Below the pieces are notes generated by a model. That model ran no database searches and was not told the origin of the DNA. It saw nothing but the letters and a program-made list of their open reading frames with translations. DNA of 64,000 bases from Romanomermis culicivorax (Eukaryota; Nematoda; Enoplea; Mermithida; Mermithidae), in assembly GCA_963922205.1 (NCBI GenBank), contig CAWUHX010000291.1, positions 62,001 to 126,000 on the forward strand. The letters run 5' to 3'. Within the stretch, counting starts at the first letter, position 1. Every line of letters starts with the position of its first letter. The translations under genes were made by a program, and so were the position numbers. This document shows, piece by piece, positions 19,501-30,957 of the stretch.

Positions 19501-20292
19501 GGCGCCCGTCTCACTTTGGCGCCCGTCTTACTTTCGCGCCTTATCTCACTGTGGCGCCCAAGCTGTGTTTTCTTTTTACTTACTTTGGCGCCTACTATGT
19601 CATGGCATACACACGATCGTAAAATCTATGCAAATTTTATGTTCAGTTTTACATTACCGTGACGGCTAAAAATAACCTAGGCCACACTGAATAGCCTAAA
19701 CCTTAGCTTAAGCCTAAGTCTAAGTTCGAATTTAAGCATACGCCTATAGTCTGTTTGTTATAAAATGCTTTTAAATAGAAAAGTGACGCAAATCAATACT
19801 GTCGTCGAAACCGTTTACATGGAGCTCTTATTGTAATATTTTTCGCCCGAAAAATTGTTAAAGGTTAGGTCGATATGGTCACAAGTTTCCAGCCCTATAT
19901 GATATATTGTTCATCTGCAAATCGTGAAAATCTGAAATACTACTTGTTTTCCACTTTCATTATTTAGGAGCATTTCAAGAAAAACAGACTATTATGTCTA
20001 CGTCAATATTTCTCGTGCCAATGATTTTCCTCAACGTTGTGCTGATCTAGAAAATACGGAGGATTTCGCTGTTCTTCCGTTTGAAATTGAACTTTACTTA
20101 GGATATGTTAAGTACTTGTTAAAAGTCCTAAAATTGAGTAGAATTTAAAGAAATGATTAGAATGAATGTTGAAATTTCAGAGGAAGATGGCGCGCTAAAG
20201 TGAGAAACACTCCAAAGTAAGAAAACAGCTTTACTTTGCCGAAGTAAGACGGACGCCAAGATGTGACGGGCGTCAAAGTGAGGCGGGCACCT
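19501..20292. mobile_element. fold-back element with iterated GGCGCC-type ends
   Basis: The left end (19501-19595) holds four or five short direct units of the type GGCGCCCGTCTCACTTT. The same units occur inverted at the right end (20187-20292, for example AAAGTGAGGCGGGCACC). Subterminal iterated repeats in inverted ends are typical of fold-back elements. The interior has no gene, but a complete TATAGTCTG-family MITE is nested at 19745-19993. The open frames at 19444-19669 and 20157-20432 are translations of these repeats and are not listed as genes. Confidence 0.6.
19745..19993. mobile_element. TATAGTCTG-family MITE, copy 2 (nested)
   Basis: Starts TATAGTCTGTTTGTTATAAA and ends AAAACAGACTATT, about 249 bp, with inverted ends and full-length similarity to the other three copies. 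It lies inside the fold-back element, so it inserted later. Confidence 0.8.
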
Positions 20293-20748
20293 AGGACGGG
20301 GTCCAATTTATTATCGGCCCGCCAGAAATAATGTTCATACAAATAATAAATAGCCCAAGTAGACGGGCATACGTTAATCCAGTAACGCAGAGTGGACCTT
20401 AATTCTATAGTGGGGTTATCCTGTTTGGTCACCCAAAATTGAAAAACTGAGATGTCACTTGCAAGGTCAATGTTGGTCGATGGATAATTTTTAGTTCTTG
20501 GAGAATCTGCAATGAAAATCGAAATAATATGATCTTAAATGAATCTGTCGGATCATTTCAATCTAGCTTGGAATTCGGAGATTTTTGTCTCGAACACTTT
20601 TCTACTGGGACTCCTCAGCATTGTGTCGTTTTTTCGAAAAATGATGTAAAGTGGTCTTAAAATCCGAAAGTTGACAATTAATGTCCTGACTAGTGTGCCC
20701 AAGTTGCAATTAACGATACTTCGCCATAGTAACAGCCACATCGCGTAC

Positions 20749-20990
20749 TATAGTCTGTTTTTTATATAAAAGTTCCAAATAGAAAAGTGACTCAAGTTAG
20801 TACAAAATCTCTTACTTAGAAGTTCTGCCATAAAATTTTACACTGGAAAATTTGTTAAAGACGAGGCCAGTATGCTCAGAAATTTCCAGACCTATATGAT
20901 ATAATGTTTATCAGAAAATCGCGAAAAACTGAAGTGCTGCTTGCTTTCCACTTTCATTATTTAGAAGTATTTCAAGAAAAACAGACAATA
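20749..20990. mobile_element. TATAGTCTG-family MITE, copy 3
   Basis: Starts TATAGTCTGTTTTTTATATA and ends AAAAACAGACAATA. It has the same internal landmarks as the other copies, such as AAAAGTGAC near the left end and CCACTTTCATTATTTAGAAG near the right. No coding capacity. Confidence 0.8.
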
Positions 20991-22141
20991 CATGCCTGAA
21001 AATTTTGCGTTTTGCTGAAAAGTTGTCGTTGAGGCTTCGATTTGTTGCAAAATTAAAAAGATGCATGTAATGCGGCCTTTGCACTGCTGTTTGCACTTTG
21101 GGATGAAAGGATCTGTTAGTATTTTGGGATAAAGAAATTACGGGAATAAAATTCTTTTTTATTTTAAAAAAGTATATTGATATAAAAAGAAGCACGCAAC
21201 GGCTGAGATTTGTGAATTTAAAGACCGTTGCAGAGATTATGGAGCATGATTATTTCAAGCCAATAGGAGTCAACAAAATCAGTTAGATGATGACTAGTGG
21301 TTTGTTACCGATGTAACTTAAATTCTGCACCTGCCCCTGGTAAGGTGCGAAGTTCTGATTCGCAGTCAGACGAATTTGTTAGCTTGTATGTATGACGATA
21401 AATGGTTGATTGACAACATATGTCAAATGTATAATTGAACAGTAAGACATATTTATCAATTTTATGCATCCTTCAGGGCGATCTAATTCATTTTCATGGC
21501 CTGTAAGACAAGATGTTTGCTACATTTCGCAAGCTTATTATTCAACTTCCAAATCTGATCGTGCCTTCAAAAGGTAGATGGATTAAGGACATTATATCCA
21601 CTGTGGACGCGATATTTTTTACTTTGCTTCATTAATATTTTCAAGTTTGGCCTTTTATGTAAATGAAAATCAGACTTCTATGCTACGAAGTTTTTTCACG
21701 ATGCATCAGATACTGTTCTGGAATTATTGGGAATTGTGGAAAATTGAAGGCATCGTCAAAGAGGATCGTTCTATAAGACACCCTGTGCATAATATGATTG
21801 ATTAGAGCCAAATTCGACTGAAATTCACAAGCAGTATCGCTCATCGTATCTTTACGCAGGAGCACATGCGATGCACATAGTGATGTGATAACCAAAGGTG
21901 AAGAAACTAGAAATAAAGTTATAATTGTGAAAAATATGATTGGATATATTGAAAAGATCCGAATAACAACTCAGAATAGAATAGATGAAAATAGAAACAG
22001 GAAATCAGATAAACCGGAATTCCACCCTAATGATATACCATCAATACCACCCTTTAAATAAAAATGGAGGGAAAAAGTGATTAAAAATTTACTTCTGTTT
22101 TGTCCTATTACTTGACTTCTCATCATTTTTGGATCAACAAC
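20991..22141. other. intergenic, no gene seen
   Basis: AT-rich sequence with only short chance frames (such as 21683-21895). No repeat or RNA gene was recognised. Confidence 0.35.
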
Positions 22142-22546
22142 ACTAGTCAATCTTCTGACCCAATGACCCTAGCATTCACTCGTATAATATTGCTATACCT
22201 CTATTTTCTATTTTACAATATTCTGATGCTACAGTAATCATACTCAAGGGTAAGCAACAATATTCTTTTTGTGATAGCCAAATAACGCCTGGACACTGAC
22301 AATCCTTAACTCAACCATAATAGTAAACAATCTTTTCCACAACCTAACCTTGAGACTGACGCAAGAGTACGTATGCTGTATTCCTGTATTCGTGCATTAT
22401 AATTGAGTAATGTAAGATTATCTCTTGTGTCTTCCTAGGAGTTGTCGAAACCATACAGCCCCGGGCAGTGACAAACTTGGAAACAGAGGTATGACAATAT
22501 TAAACGAGTGAAAATTAGGGTCGTCGGGTCAGAAGATTGACTAGTA
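22142..22546. mobile_element. MITE with about 75-bp inverted ends (ACTAGTCAATC)
   Basis: The left end ACTAGTCAATCTTCTGACCC is inverted at the right end (GGGTCAGAAGATTGACTAGT). The similarity continues inward: CACTCGTATAATATTG, then CTATACCTCT, against the inverse of AGAGGTATGACAATAT, then TAAACGAGTG. Total length is about 405 bp with no open frame. No clear target duplication was found. A non-autonomous DNA transposon is likely. Confidence 0.7.
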
Positions 22547-23306
22547 TTGTCAATGTTCTCTTTCTATATGTTATTTTGAAGACATCAATTAACGTTCTAA
22601 AAGTGGACCCTATTTCCGTTTTTGGAGCCTTATCCCGAGGTTGAGCACCCACGTAGGAATTTTGATTAATAATCTATTAGATTGTTTCTTTTCTGCTGTC
22701 ATTAGGTTATCACTGGCTGTTGCTAACGTCAACACACTGGAAATAAAAAGCGCAAAAAAACACGAAAAAAACATCAAGAGTGTAAAATTAACATACTTGA
22801 AAATCACATACGAGGTCACTTCTGGTCGCATGTCTCTCATGTGAAACCATTGATTTCATTCAACTGTGATCAATATACTATATATTTCAATATGTTACTT
22901 TGATCACACTTCTAAAGAATTCTTTAGCAGTTAACTAAATTCTGCGAGAGTATCAAATCTTGTGACTTGAACACGATAGCAGATCGCCGTCTCAAACTAC
23001 CAAGAGCTCACTTCCTATATACAAAAGTAAGATTACTGAAATTTAATTTTTAAAATTCTTGAATTAATGGAAAACTTGACACATGACAGTTTGGTACTGT
23101 GCGGATCACATACTGTGACTTTAGATTTTGGGCCCATAATCCAAGCAATTCATCTGGTCCACCTAAAAATGAAAACTAATATCTAAAAAAATCTCAATCG
23201 TGAGCAGCAATGCCAGCTACTATTCCATGATGTTTAATATGATAGGTTTCAGACAAGTAGTTGCATAAATACTAACTAATTGACCACCAACGTACTTTGC
23301 TTAAAA
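22547..23306. other. intergenic upstream of SDR pseudogene
   Basis: No gene seen. The open frames at 22610-22844 on both strands are short, and the minus one is mainly hydrophobic. This would have been the promoter region of the SDR copy starting at 23307. Confidence 0.3.
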
Positions 23307-25062
23307 ATGTTCTCCAACAAAGTGGTCGTCATTACAGGTGAGCAACGATTAAAAACACATGATAAATTTCATAAAATTATTCATTTATTTTTCAGGCAGT
23401 TCAAGCGGCATTGGTGCACATGCTGCTGTAGAATTCGCCAAGCAGGGTGCCTGCGTCGCATTGCATGGTCGAAACAGGGAAAACTTGATGCATGTCCATA
23501 AGGAATGCCTTGTCGGTGGAAAAGTTGAAGATGGAAAAGTTAATGGCTCTAAGATTTGGAGGAATACAGAGTTGAAGTCAGGTTCAGATTCGATCCTGTA
23601 CTCAAGAAATAGGGCCCGATTAGGACTGGTTTACAAGATACTAATAGATTGAATTTTGACCTTGGATTGCAACACCATGACCAGAACGTCGAGTTGCAAA
23701 GCCAGATGAAGCGACTTTGTTCGATACCAGACATCGATCTGATGGGATCAACTGAGTGTGACGTTGATCTTAAATTTCAATCAATGTCGATTTATGGACA
23801 TTTAATTCTAGACAAAGATTCTCATCTTATTCAAATTCTGGGTTCATATCTCAATCCATCAGCTATCAAAAATATAAAGCTTGATACGCTGTTTCTCATA
23901 ATCGATCCCTATCCATTTATAATTTACATGTCGCGAAAACCGAAAAAAGCGGGATTGATTTGATACGCCATTTTCACCTAGCGGTAAACTCTATACTTTA
24001 GCACAATGCTAAATTTCTTCATGAGAACGGGAAAGGGCAAAATCATTAAAAAAACACTATGTTCATCAGCGAACATGCATTTGGGGGTTGGAGGTATTGA
24101 CCTCCACCAAATTTTTATATTTTGATTGACTTAGAAGATTCTTGCTGACTCCCAGAAGATCGGAATCCCAGTTTCGATCGAGTTTATAAAGGAAAATGAG
24201 CAAGAGAGAAGAGAAAGTCGTCATACGAATGAAAATCATACTGTAGTTTAACGGTTTTTCTAAACAAAGTACACTTGATTCCAAACCAGTGAAATAAAAG
24301 AGTGCTGACCAAGCAATTAGTTTCACATATTTGGCTAATATAGATATGATGCTTGGATGGTAAGCAGACCTTTCTTATCGTTTTTAAGAGAGAAAACAAT
24401 TTCTATCGAAACCTCTAACCTGGCTGACCCCCAGCAGAATTTCCACGTTGTGCATGTATGCTTATCATTGTTGATTCGAAAAAATGAGTCGATACATAAG
24501 TTTGACAGAAATTATGACCACCAATTCAGGTTATTAAAGGCAAATTTTTGACGGTTTTTTGGCAGTTTTGAAAAAAATCTTTCATTGATTACAGTAATGA
24601 GCTGACTAGGTTTTCCGTACTGTATTTACATTCATGGGATAATAAAAATCGAAGTCCTATCCAAATGCGAATCGAGTTCAAGGTTCGAACACCATCGGGG
24701 ATCCTTAGAATTATTTTGAAATTTTTAGATTGCATTGGTAATTGGCGACATTTGTAGTGAATCTGTTCAAGATCAACTGATCAAAACTGCTGTCAAAAAA
24801 TATGGGAAAATGGACATTCTGGTAAGTTGTTCTTAAATAAAATGTGATCTCGCAGTGAACCGTACTCGTAGAGACTTATAGAGACGGAAAGCATTTTTCT
24901 GCATAGTAAACGTAAATCGTGGATATTGCTCGATTCGAACGAGTAGAAAAATTTCATTAGCAACCAAAGTACTTCAGTCAGAGGTCAAAAAGACTGGTGT
25001 CACTACTTTGGCAGGTCAATAATACTGGGACGATGAAATCAACACCAATCGAAGATTTCGAT

Positions 25063-26796
25063 ACTAGTTTATTAGAAAATGCCCCGATGGGGCAGAAAAA
25101 AGGAGAATATACTTGCTTCGACAGTTGCGATGGTAGAAAAAGAAGTGGACTAGATTTTTGAGAACTTGGGTCAAAGTTGGGAAAAATTCACTTCCTTTAC
25201 ATTGGATTTTCATTCTTTCTCAAAAAAAATTGTCTATGTCTGTGAAAAAGTATATTCTGCAGCACGTGCATTTTGTCCTTGGCATCAACTACAGTAAACT
25301 TTTCCTATATGAAAATTATATGCACCTGACTTCAAGTGTAAAGAAATGGTAAACCGATAGCATTCTAACTCCCGACCAATTCAAAACTCCTGCCTTTCAC
25401 ACTAGCTGAGAAATAGTGAGGGAGGCATATTATAGTCATTTTCAGAACTACAAAGGAACCTGAGGTTCGTTGCACTAACCCAACATGAAGATAATTTCAA
25501 CATCGGGATTAAATTGATGATCTTGAGTTTGAGCTATTCACAATGTCCAAATTATTTTCTTCCAATGCACAAATCATACTCACTTCAGGATTAACTAAAA
25601 CTGAGGTTTAAGTTCGGGTTTGGGAATTGCAGAAATTTTTATATTTATTTGCTTTAGAGATGAGAAAATTATGCGAAAATTTTAGTGCAACCCAACAGCT
25701 CGAGCTGGGGATAATCTCGACATTGAGCTCATTATGAACCGGATGACATTAAAATTATAGCGAACTTGAGATCAAACTGAGTGGCCTTTTTTTTCGAGAT
25801 TACCATGAGCTTGAGCTCAGACCCCTTTAGTACAACTGGAATTTGGTTACAGTGCTTGGGCACCGATCTGCAAATGGGAGAACAGAGTAAAGCATACAAA
25901 AACGCACCTGATTTAGGCCTGCCTATATCAGGAGTGTGCGCGAAATCACCTACCCGGTTCTCCCGGACTCTACTCGCACTCCCACGGCAACAGTACGACT
26001 TTTTTGAAAGCAAGATTGGAGCGACAAAGATGGGTGAAATTGCTTCCCATATGCAATCCCGCAAAAAGCGCTTTTTCTGCAAATCTTAGTTTAAATCTGT
26101 GAATGATGCTCTCAAAAACTGTGAATGATGCTATTTTGTTCAATAGTCAAATAGAAGAGAATAAATTTGTTTCTAGCTTGCAATTGGTAGAACTTACGGA
26201 GTGAATTCTATGCGATATTTCATATAAAATGAGTGAATGAAACGTATCTTGCACAATCAATTTAGTTCTTAGAAGACTTTGTGCTGTAGCTCTTTTTCTA
26301 AAAAAGCTGAATGGGATTTTATAAGCCACTTTCCCACATGATTCCTTTTGTTGACACCAAATTCAGTAAAAATGTTTAACACAGTTGGAAGCAAACATGT
26401 GTGAAAGGGGACATGGGGGTACAAACTTCCACAAGGGTTTTGGAACTGGAAAATTTGTTATGCAAAAAATTTTTTGGTCAACCTTTTTTTGAATTTTTTG
26501 TCTCACAAAATGCTAAAACATCAAGGTCCACGCCTGTACCCTCCTAAAAATTTCAGAGATGCACATGGTTGGTTGGAAGGTGTGTTGATGCACTCAGCTG
26601 CAGAATATACTTTTTCACAGACATAGACAATTTTTTTGAGAAAGAATGAAAATCCAATGTAAAGGAAGTGAATTTTTCCCAACTTTGACCCAAGTTCTCA
26701 AAAATCTAGTCCACTTCTTTTTCTACCATCGCAACTGTCGAAGCAAGTATATTCTCCTTTTTTCTGCCCCATCGGGGCATTTTCTAATAAACTAGT
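25063..26796. mobile_element. 1.7-kb element with 201-bp inverted repeats
   Basis: The arm 25063-25263 (from ACTAGTTTATTAG to TATTCTGCAGC) is repeated inverted at 26596-26796 with almost no differences by eye. The 1.33-kb interior has two overlapping open frames on opposite strands (25732-26082 minus, 25781-26089 plus) of about 100-116 codons with no recognisable domain. It interrupts the SDR exon at GATTTCGAT. No direct duplication was found at the edges. A non-autonomous fold-back or DNA transposon is likely; near-identity of the arms suggests youth or gene conversion. Confidence 0.65.
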
Positions 26797-26939
26797 TCAC
26801 CTCTTTTTAGTGGGCCTCAACCATGCACGAAAACCTTCATAGAAGCGCATTGAAGTTTTAAATTTGGTCATCTGCCCTTCAAAAAAGCAATAAAAAAACT
26901 TCAAGCAACGAATTCTCACCTCCGGCAAAAGTAAAGGAT

Positions 26940-27950
26940 GTGTAAACCGCATATTACTTAAAAATTCCTCATGGTTAAGAATCCTTCAACCAAAAAAATC
27001 GCAGAAATACATTTGTCTACATGTGTAAACTGACTCCGTCCATTAAATTTCCCATGGTCAGAAACATCTTCCCTCGAAAATCGCAGAAATACATTTGTTT
27101 ACGCTCAATATGAATTAGTGTGTAAAGTGATCACTTTCATTAAATTCCCAGTGGTCGAAAACCCCTCCCACATACAACTCACGAAAACATACTTATAATT
27201 TTTTTGTGTAAAGTGACACATCCATTGAATTCCCCGCAGTCGAAAACCCCTTCCATAAAAATCACGAAAAGACGCTTGTTTACACCCGCGATAGTTTTTT
27301 TGTAAGATGATTGCATTCATCAAATTCTCCGTGATCGAAAACCCCGCCCACCAGGAAATCACGAAAATACGTTTGTTTACAACCGGGATAACTTTTTATG
27401 TAAAGTGATCGCATTTATCAAATTCCCTGTGGTCGAAAACCCCTTCCAGCAAAAAATCACGAAAATACGTTTGTTTACACACTGGATAATTTTTGGTGTA
27501 AAGTGATCACATTCATTGAATTCCTCGTGGTCGAAAATCCCATCCAGAAAAAAATTACGGCAGTACGCTTGTTTACACCGTGGATGATTTATTTGTGTAA
27601 AGTGAGGACGTCTATTGAATTCCCCGCAGTCGAAAACTCCCACCACTGAAAAATCAGGGAAATACGCTTGTTTACACCCGGGATAATTTTTCGTGTAAAG
27701 TGAGGGCGTCTATTGAATTCCCCGCGGTCGAAAACTCCCTCCACTGAAAAATCACGGAAATACGCTTGTTTACAGCCGGGATAATTTTTTGTGTAAAGTG
27801 AGGACGTCTATTGAATTCCCCGCGGTCGAAAACTCCCTCCACTGAAAAATCACGGAAATACGCTTGTTTACACCCGGGATAATTTTTTGTGTAAAGTGAC
27901 CGCATCCATCAAATTCCCAATGGTCGAAAACCCTTGCAGCCCAAAAATCT
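26940..27950. repeat. 98-bp minisatellite, about ten copies
   Basis: Landmarks GTGTAAAGTGA, then GAATTCCCCGCGGTCGAAAA, then AATCACGGAAATACG, then TTGTTTACACCCGGGATAAT recur about every 98 bp (for example at 27497, 27595, 27693, 27791 and 27889). Copies become more uniform to the right, where three are almost identical, and more diverged to the left. Several minus-strand open frames of 75-90 codons (27105-27905) are repeats of the same unit and are not genes, since no start, splice or domain signal supports them. Confidence 0.85.
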
Positions 27951-28405
27951 CAATAAGGCTACAGGTTTATTTGAAACTGCTAAAAAATTAGTAGTGCATT
28001 ATGCTACAAAAAATTATTTTTTTGAACCCATAGTATTATATAACAAAATTGGGAAATTTGGCGTTTTCCGGGACTTTGGACAACCATATAATTGAATTGA
28101 GGCCATATTTCAAAAAAAGAAAAATTCGCATTTGAGATTACACCCCCAAGATGCTTAGGCCGAAGTATGGAGGTTGGATATGGCACACCGATTGCTGGGC
28201 ATGGTGGAACTGGGGGGCCTTAAAAAGTGCGTTTTTTACCTATTTTTGGGGCCCCACCGAGCACCACTTGCAGATAGAGGCGAAATGACGAAAGGCACCC
28301 CATAGTTTGCCCCTATGCCCGATATTATGCAAAAAACCCGAAGGTTCTAGCTCTCACCGTTTTGGCTCTAAGGGGGGGGGACATGAAATTTGGGGGCCAA
28401 GTATA
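27951..28405. other. non-coding, with G8 run
   Basis: Sequence between minisatellite and SDR exon: no gene seen. It contains GGGGCCCCACCGAGC and a homopolymer of eight G at about 28372-28379. Possibly part of another old transposon. Confidence 0.35.
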
Positions 28406-29175
28406 TTATAGGTTGACGCTGTCGCGCCACCTATGATGACTGCTTTCGATGCTACGTTCAATGTGAACTTGAGAGCTGTCGTGTCGCTGACCATGAAATG
28501 CTTGCCAAATCTGATTTCAACTAAAGGTTGCATCGTTAATGTTTCTAGTTTTTATCCACCATGCCGGTAAGGGCCACAGAATTTTTCGCTCCACCCTTAA
28601 TAATGTGGTTTACTAAGATTGAGTACGGCTCATGTCGTAAATATAGATTAAAAATTTACCACCCTGTACATCAACTTTTCCAGATGATCGGAACAATGGG
28701 TTATTGCGTTTCCAAAACTGCCTTGGATGGTTTCACAAGAGCATTGGCGGCAGGTTAGTTCTCTAATGCACTATTAATGTTAATATTCGCGGTCTTCTAT
28801 AGAAGTGGCCCCGCTGGGAGTTCGTGTGAATTCAGTGAAGTAAGGCACCACAATTTACGTACCACTTGAACAGTTTGAACTAAAAAAGCACGCTTTCAGC
28901 CCTGGTCCTATTCCTACCAACATTACTCGGGAATGCAACCCGGTTAGTGTGATTTCGACACTATTGTGTAAATCTCATTTGAACAGAAAGTTTAGCCTAG
29001 GGATTTTAAAAACCCACCTCGAGCGGTCCCAATGTTGAGGTAAGGTACGGCCATAGAGACTTCGAAGGCGATACTGTTCTTGGCATCGGATCATTCGTCC
29101 TATACGACCGGAAATATGTTAATGGTTGACGGAGGATCCTTTTTAAACAAATTGACGCCTATGGACATATCGTGA

Positions 29176-29955
29176 AATTATAACCGTAGGCATGACCTGA
29201 CTCAATACAGTGGTTTTGCGAAAGGATTTATCAAACGTCATTACATTAAACATGGTATTTCAACACTTTTGACGATGCTTGAAGGTTTAGATACGGCTGT
29301 TGGGTTCTTGTGAAAATTTTCCGGGGTTTTCTCAGAAAATATACTGTCATTTAAACGTTTGATTTTAGTTTTTGTACTATCTCTAGCGTGGCGGTCACAA
29401 ATTCTCCTGTTGACGACTCATAACATTAGCCGGTCATGATACAGCTTTCAAGGCTGCTTCTTTCATAAGCTCTGCTTTCTCGTTGAACATTTTGCTTGCA
29501 GCGACCTTTCACTGTGTCAAAAGTTGAGAACTGTTTTCGAGCTCTATGCCCTATTGATCAAATAATTTTGAAAACCACGCGTCATGTGAGGAAATTCGCC
29601 AGCCAACGCCGCTGACCTTAATAACTGTTGATTTAAAAAATTCTAGAGTAATACCTCCCGTGAATCATGTTGAAAATAGTACTTGTTTCTGCTACTTTTA
29701 TTTTACAAACACTGTAAAAATATAGATCGAGCATTCTGCCGTGGTATGCATTATTGGTTAAAAAATTATTTTCAAGAAAAATTCTTATAGTATCAATATA
29801 TTTTCATATTTCTGCAAGATTTCCTCTAACTCCGATCATCATTTGGCTCAAATTTTTACAGTTTCATGAACTAGTAAGACTTAGAGTAGCAAACAAGCAT
29901 TAGTTTAGAAATTTTCATGAGCTGTCACAAACCTGAGTCATAACAGTTTGACATA
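29176..29955. other. intergenic, no gene seen
   Basis: Between the SDR remnant and the 3' end of the claudin-like gene. No long frame or repeat is recognised. The 3' UTR of the minus-strand gene is expected in its right part. Confidence 0.35.
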
Positions 29956-30957
29956 TCAAATAGTGGCATTCTGTCGGTAAAGAAACTTTCTGCGACATAC
30001 AGAAAACATAGTAACGCATAAAATGGTGAAAAATGTAAAAAATTGACAACAACAAGCGCCAATGGCCACGTTGTACGAAAATCCGAAGTCATAAGATTGT
30101 TGTACAAAAAACGACAACAGTGGACCGTTGACCCTGCCCATCGATTTCGTACCATGATAGATACTGTATGTGACCAATACCGATAACGACATCACGCCGG
30201 CTATTAATTGGCCAGTGGCTAAAATGAGGCCGTAATTTTTGCACAAAAACCAATAGAAAATCACGCATGATAGAGTCAAAATTGACGATACGCAAACCAT
30301 GATCAAAACCATGATTTCCCAAGCGATCAGCGAACGCCGAAAAAAATCGAAGATTTGATCGACGACTGGAAAAATTTGTATTTTTTTGTTACCTTCGAAA
30401 CGATTTATGCAAGCATCGATGACGCCCATTTTCGAATTTCCCGGATCCAAACTTTTAGGCTTTGTAAAAAAGGATAATTTTCTATTGTAGCGAATTTTGA
30501 CGCAAATTTTGTACAAACCATGATTTGCTTCTAAAATGACCATTTCCCAAACTTGGGCTCTCTCTTCCACCCAATGTTGTGTGAACAGGGCGCTCAAAAT
30601 CAAACACAACGAAGTGACCGTTAATAGAAAACATAGGCATCGAAAGAAGTACGAAAAATATTTGGCTGTTCGGTTTGGCGCGGTGGAATTTCGCGACAAT
30701 TTTGTCAAATTTCCAAAAGAATTCGTCGACCTAGTACGTGAATTGGGTATCTGCGGGGAACTGGACGGAGTTATGGGTTGCATCAGTTCCATAGATCTTT
30801 TCCTGGTGGACCATTTGTTCTTTGTACAGGATCCACTGTTGCTGCTGCCACTGCTGGATTGAATTTTGATACTGCTTATCCATTTTCGTAATTCATTGTT
30901 TTCTGATTTACTACATTCCAAATCGATATTGCTCGACTCAACTTTCAAAATACGCAT
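29956..30957 (-). CDS. claudin/PMP22-like four-pass membrane protein
   Basis: A single intact frame of 333 residues from ATG 30957. The first 100 residues are hydrophilic, rich in Ser, Asn and Arg (a cytoplasmic tail). Four hydrophobic helices follow: CFLLTVTSLCLILSALF (about 110-127), VLIMVCVSSILTLSCVIFYW (about 217-237), GLILATGQLIAGVMSLSVLV (about 244-263) and IGACCCQFFTFFTILCVTMF (about 300-320). The spacing of a long first extracellular loop with W (QHWVEE) and C (YKICVK) after helix 1 fits the claudin superfamily, including the nematode clc-like proteins, which act in cell contacts and channel regulation. No intron is visible, which is unusual for this neighbourhood. Other four-pass families remain possible. 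Confidence 0.7.
   Translation of the reverse strand: MRILKVESSNIDLECSKSENNELRKWISSIKIQSSSGSSNSGSCTKNKWSTRKRSMELMQPITPSSSPQIPNSRTRSTNSFGNLTKLSRNSTAPNRTAKYFSYFFRCLCFLLTVTSLCLILSALFTQHWVEERAQVWEMVILEANHGLYKICVKIRYNRKLSFFTKPKSLDPGNSKMGVIDACINRFEGNKKIQIFPVVDQIFDFFRRSLIAWEIMVLIMVCVSSILTLSCVIFYWFLCKNYGLILATGQLIAGVMSLSVLVTYSIYHGTKSMGRVNGPLLSFFVQQSYDFGFSYNVAIGACCCQFFTFFTILCVTMFSVCRRKFLYRQNATI

Larger units (their letters stand above)
23307..29175 (+). pseudogene. short-chain dehydrogenase/reductase, interrupted and frame-broken
   Basis: Recognisable exons: 23307-23337 and 23396-23523 (Rossmann glycine motif ITGSSSGIG), 24729-24821 (VIGDICSESV), 25015-25062 (VNNTG, PIEDFD), about 28410-28560 (FNVNLRA, CIVNVSS), 28684-28753 (YCVSK, the catalytic Tyr/Lys), 28803-28839 and 28900-28942 (VNSVNPGPIPTN), and 28987-29175 (ILFLASDHSSY, MVDGGS, stop). 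Classical SDRs of about 250-270 residues are NAD(P)-dependent oxidoreductases. The exon at 25015 is cut at 25062 by an inverted-repeat element and a minisatellite. The last exon has TAG and frame changes before ILFLASD. The piece at 28410 overlaps in content with PIEDFD, so it may come from a tandem copy. The VNNxG alanine is also replaced by threonine. Confidence 0.7.

Noticed and set aside
21340-21400. Possible tRNA-like stretch (CCCTGGTAAGG, then TTCTGATTCGCAG)
   Set aside because: No box A at the right distance and no pairing acceptor stem.
25732-26089. Overlapping frames of 116 and 102 codons inside the inverted-repeat element
   Set aside because: No recognised transposase motif on either strand, and both strands open at once suggests chance. 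Mentioned only within the element.
27105-27905. Minus-strand frames in the minisatellite, or a CRISPR-like array
   Set aside because: The open frames are repeats of the same 98-bp unit. There are no unique spacers between short repeats and the context is eukaryotic, so CRISPR is excluded.
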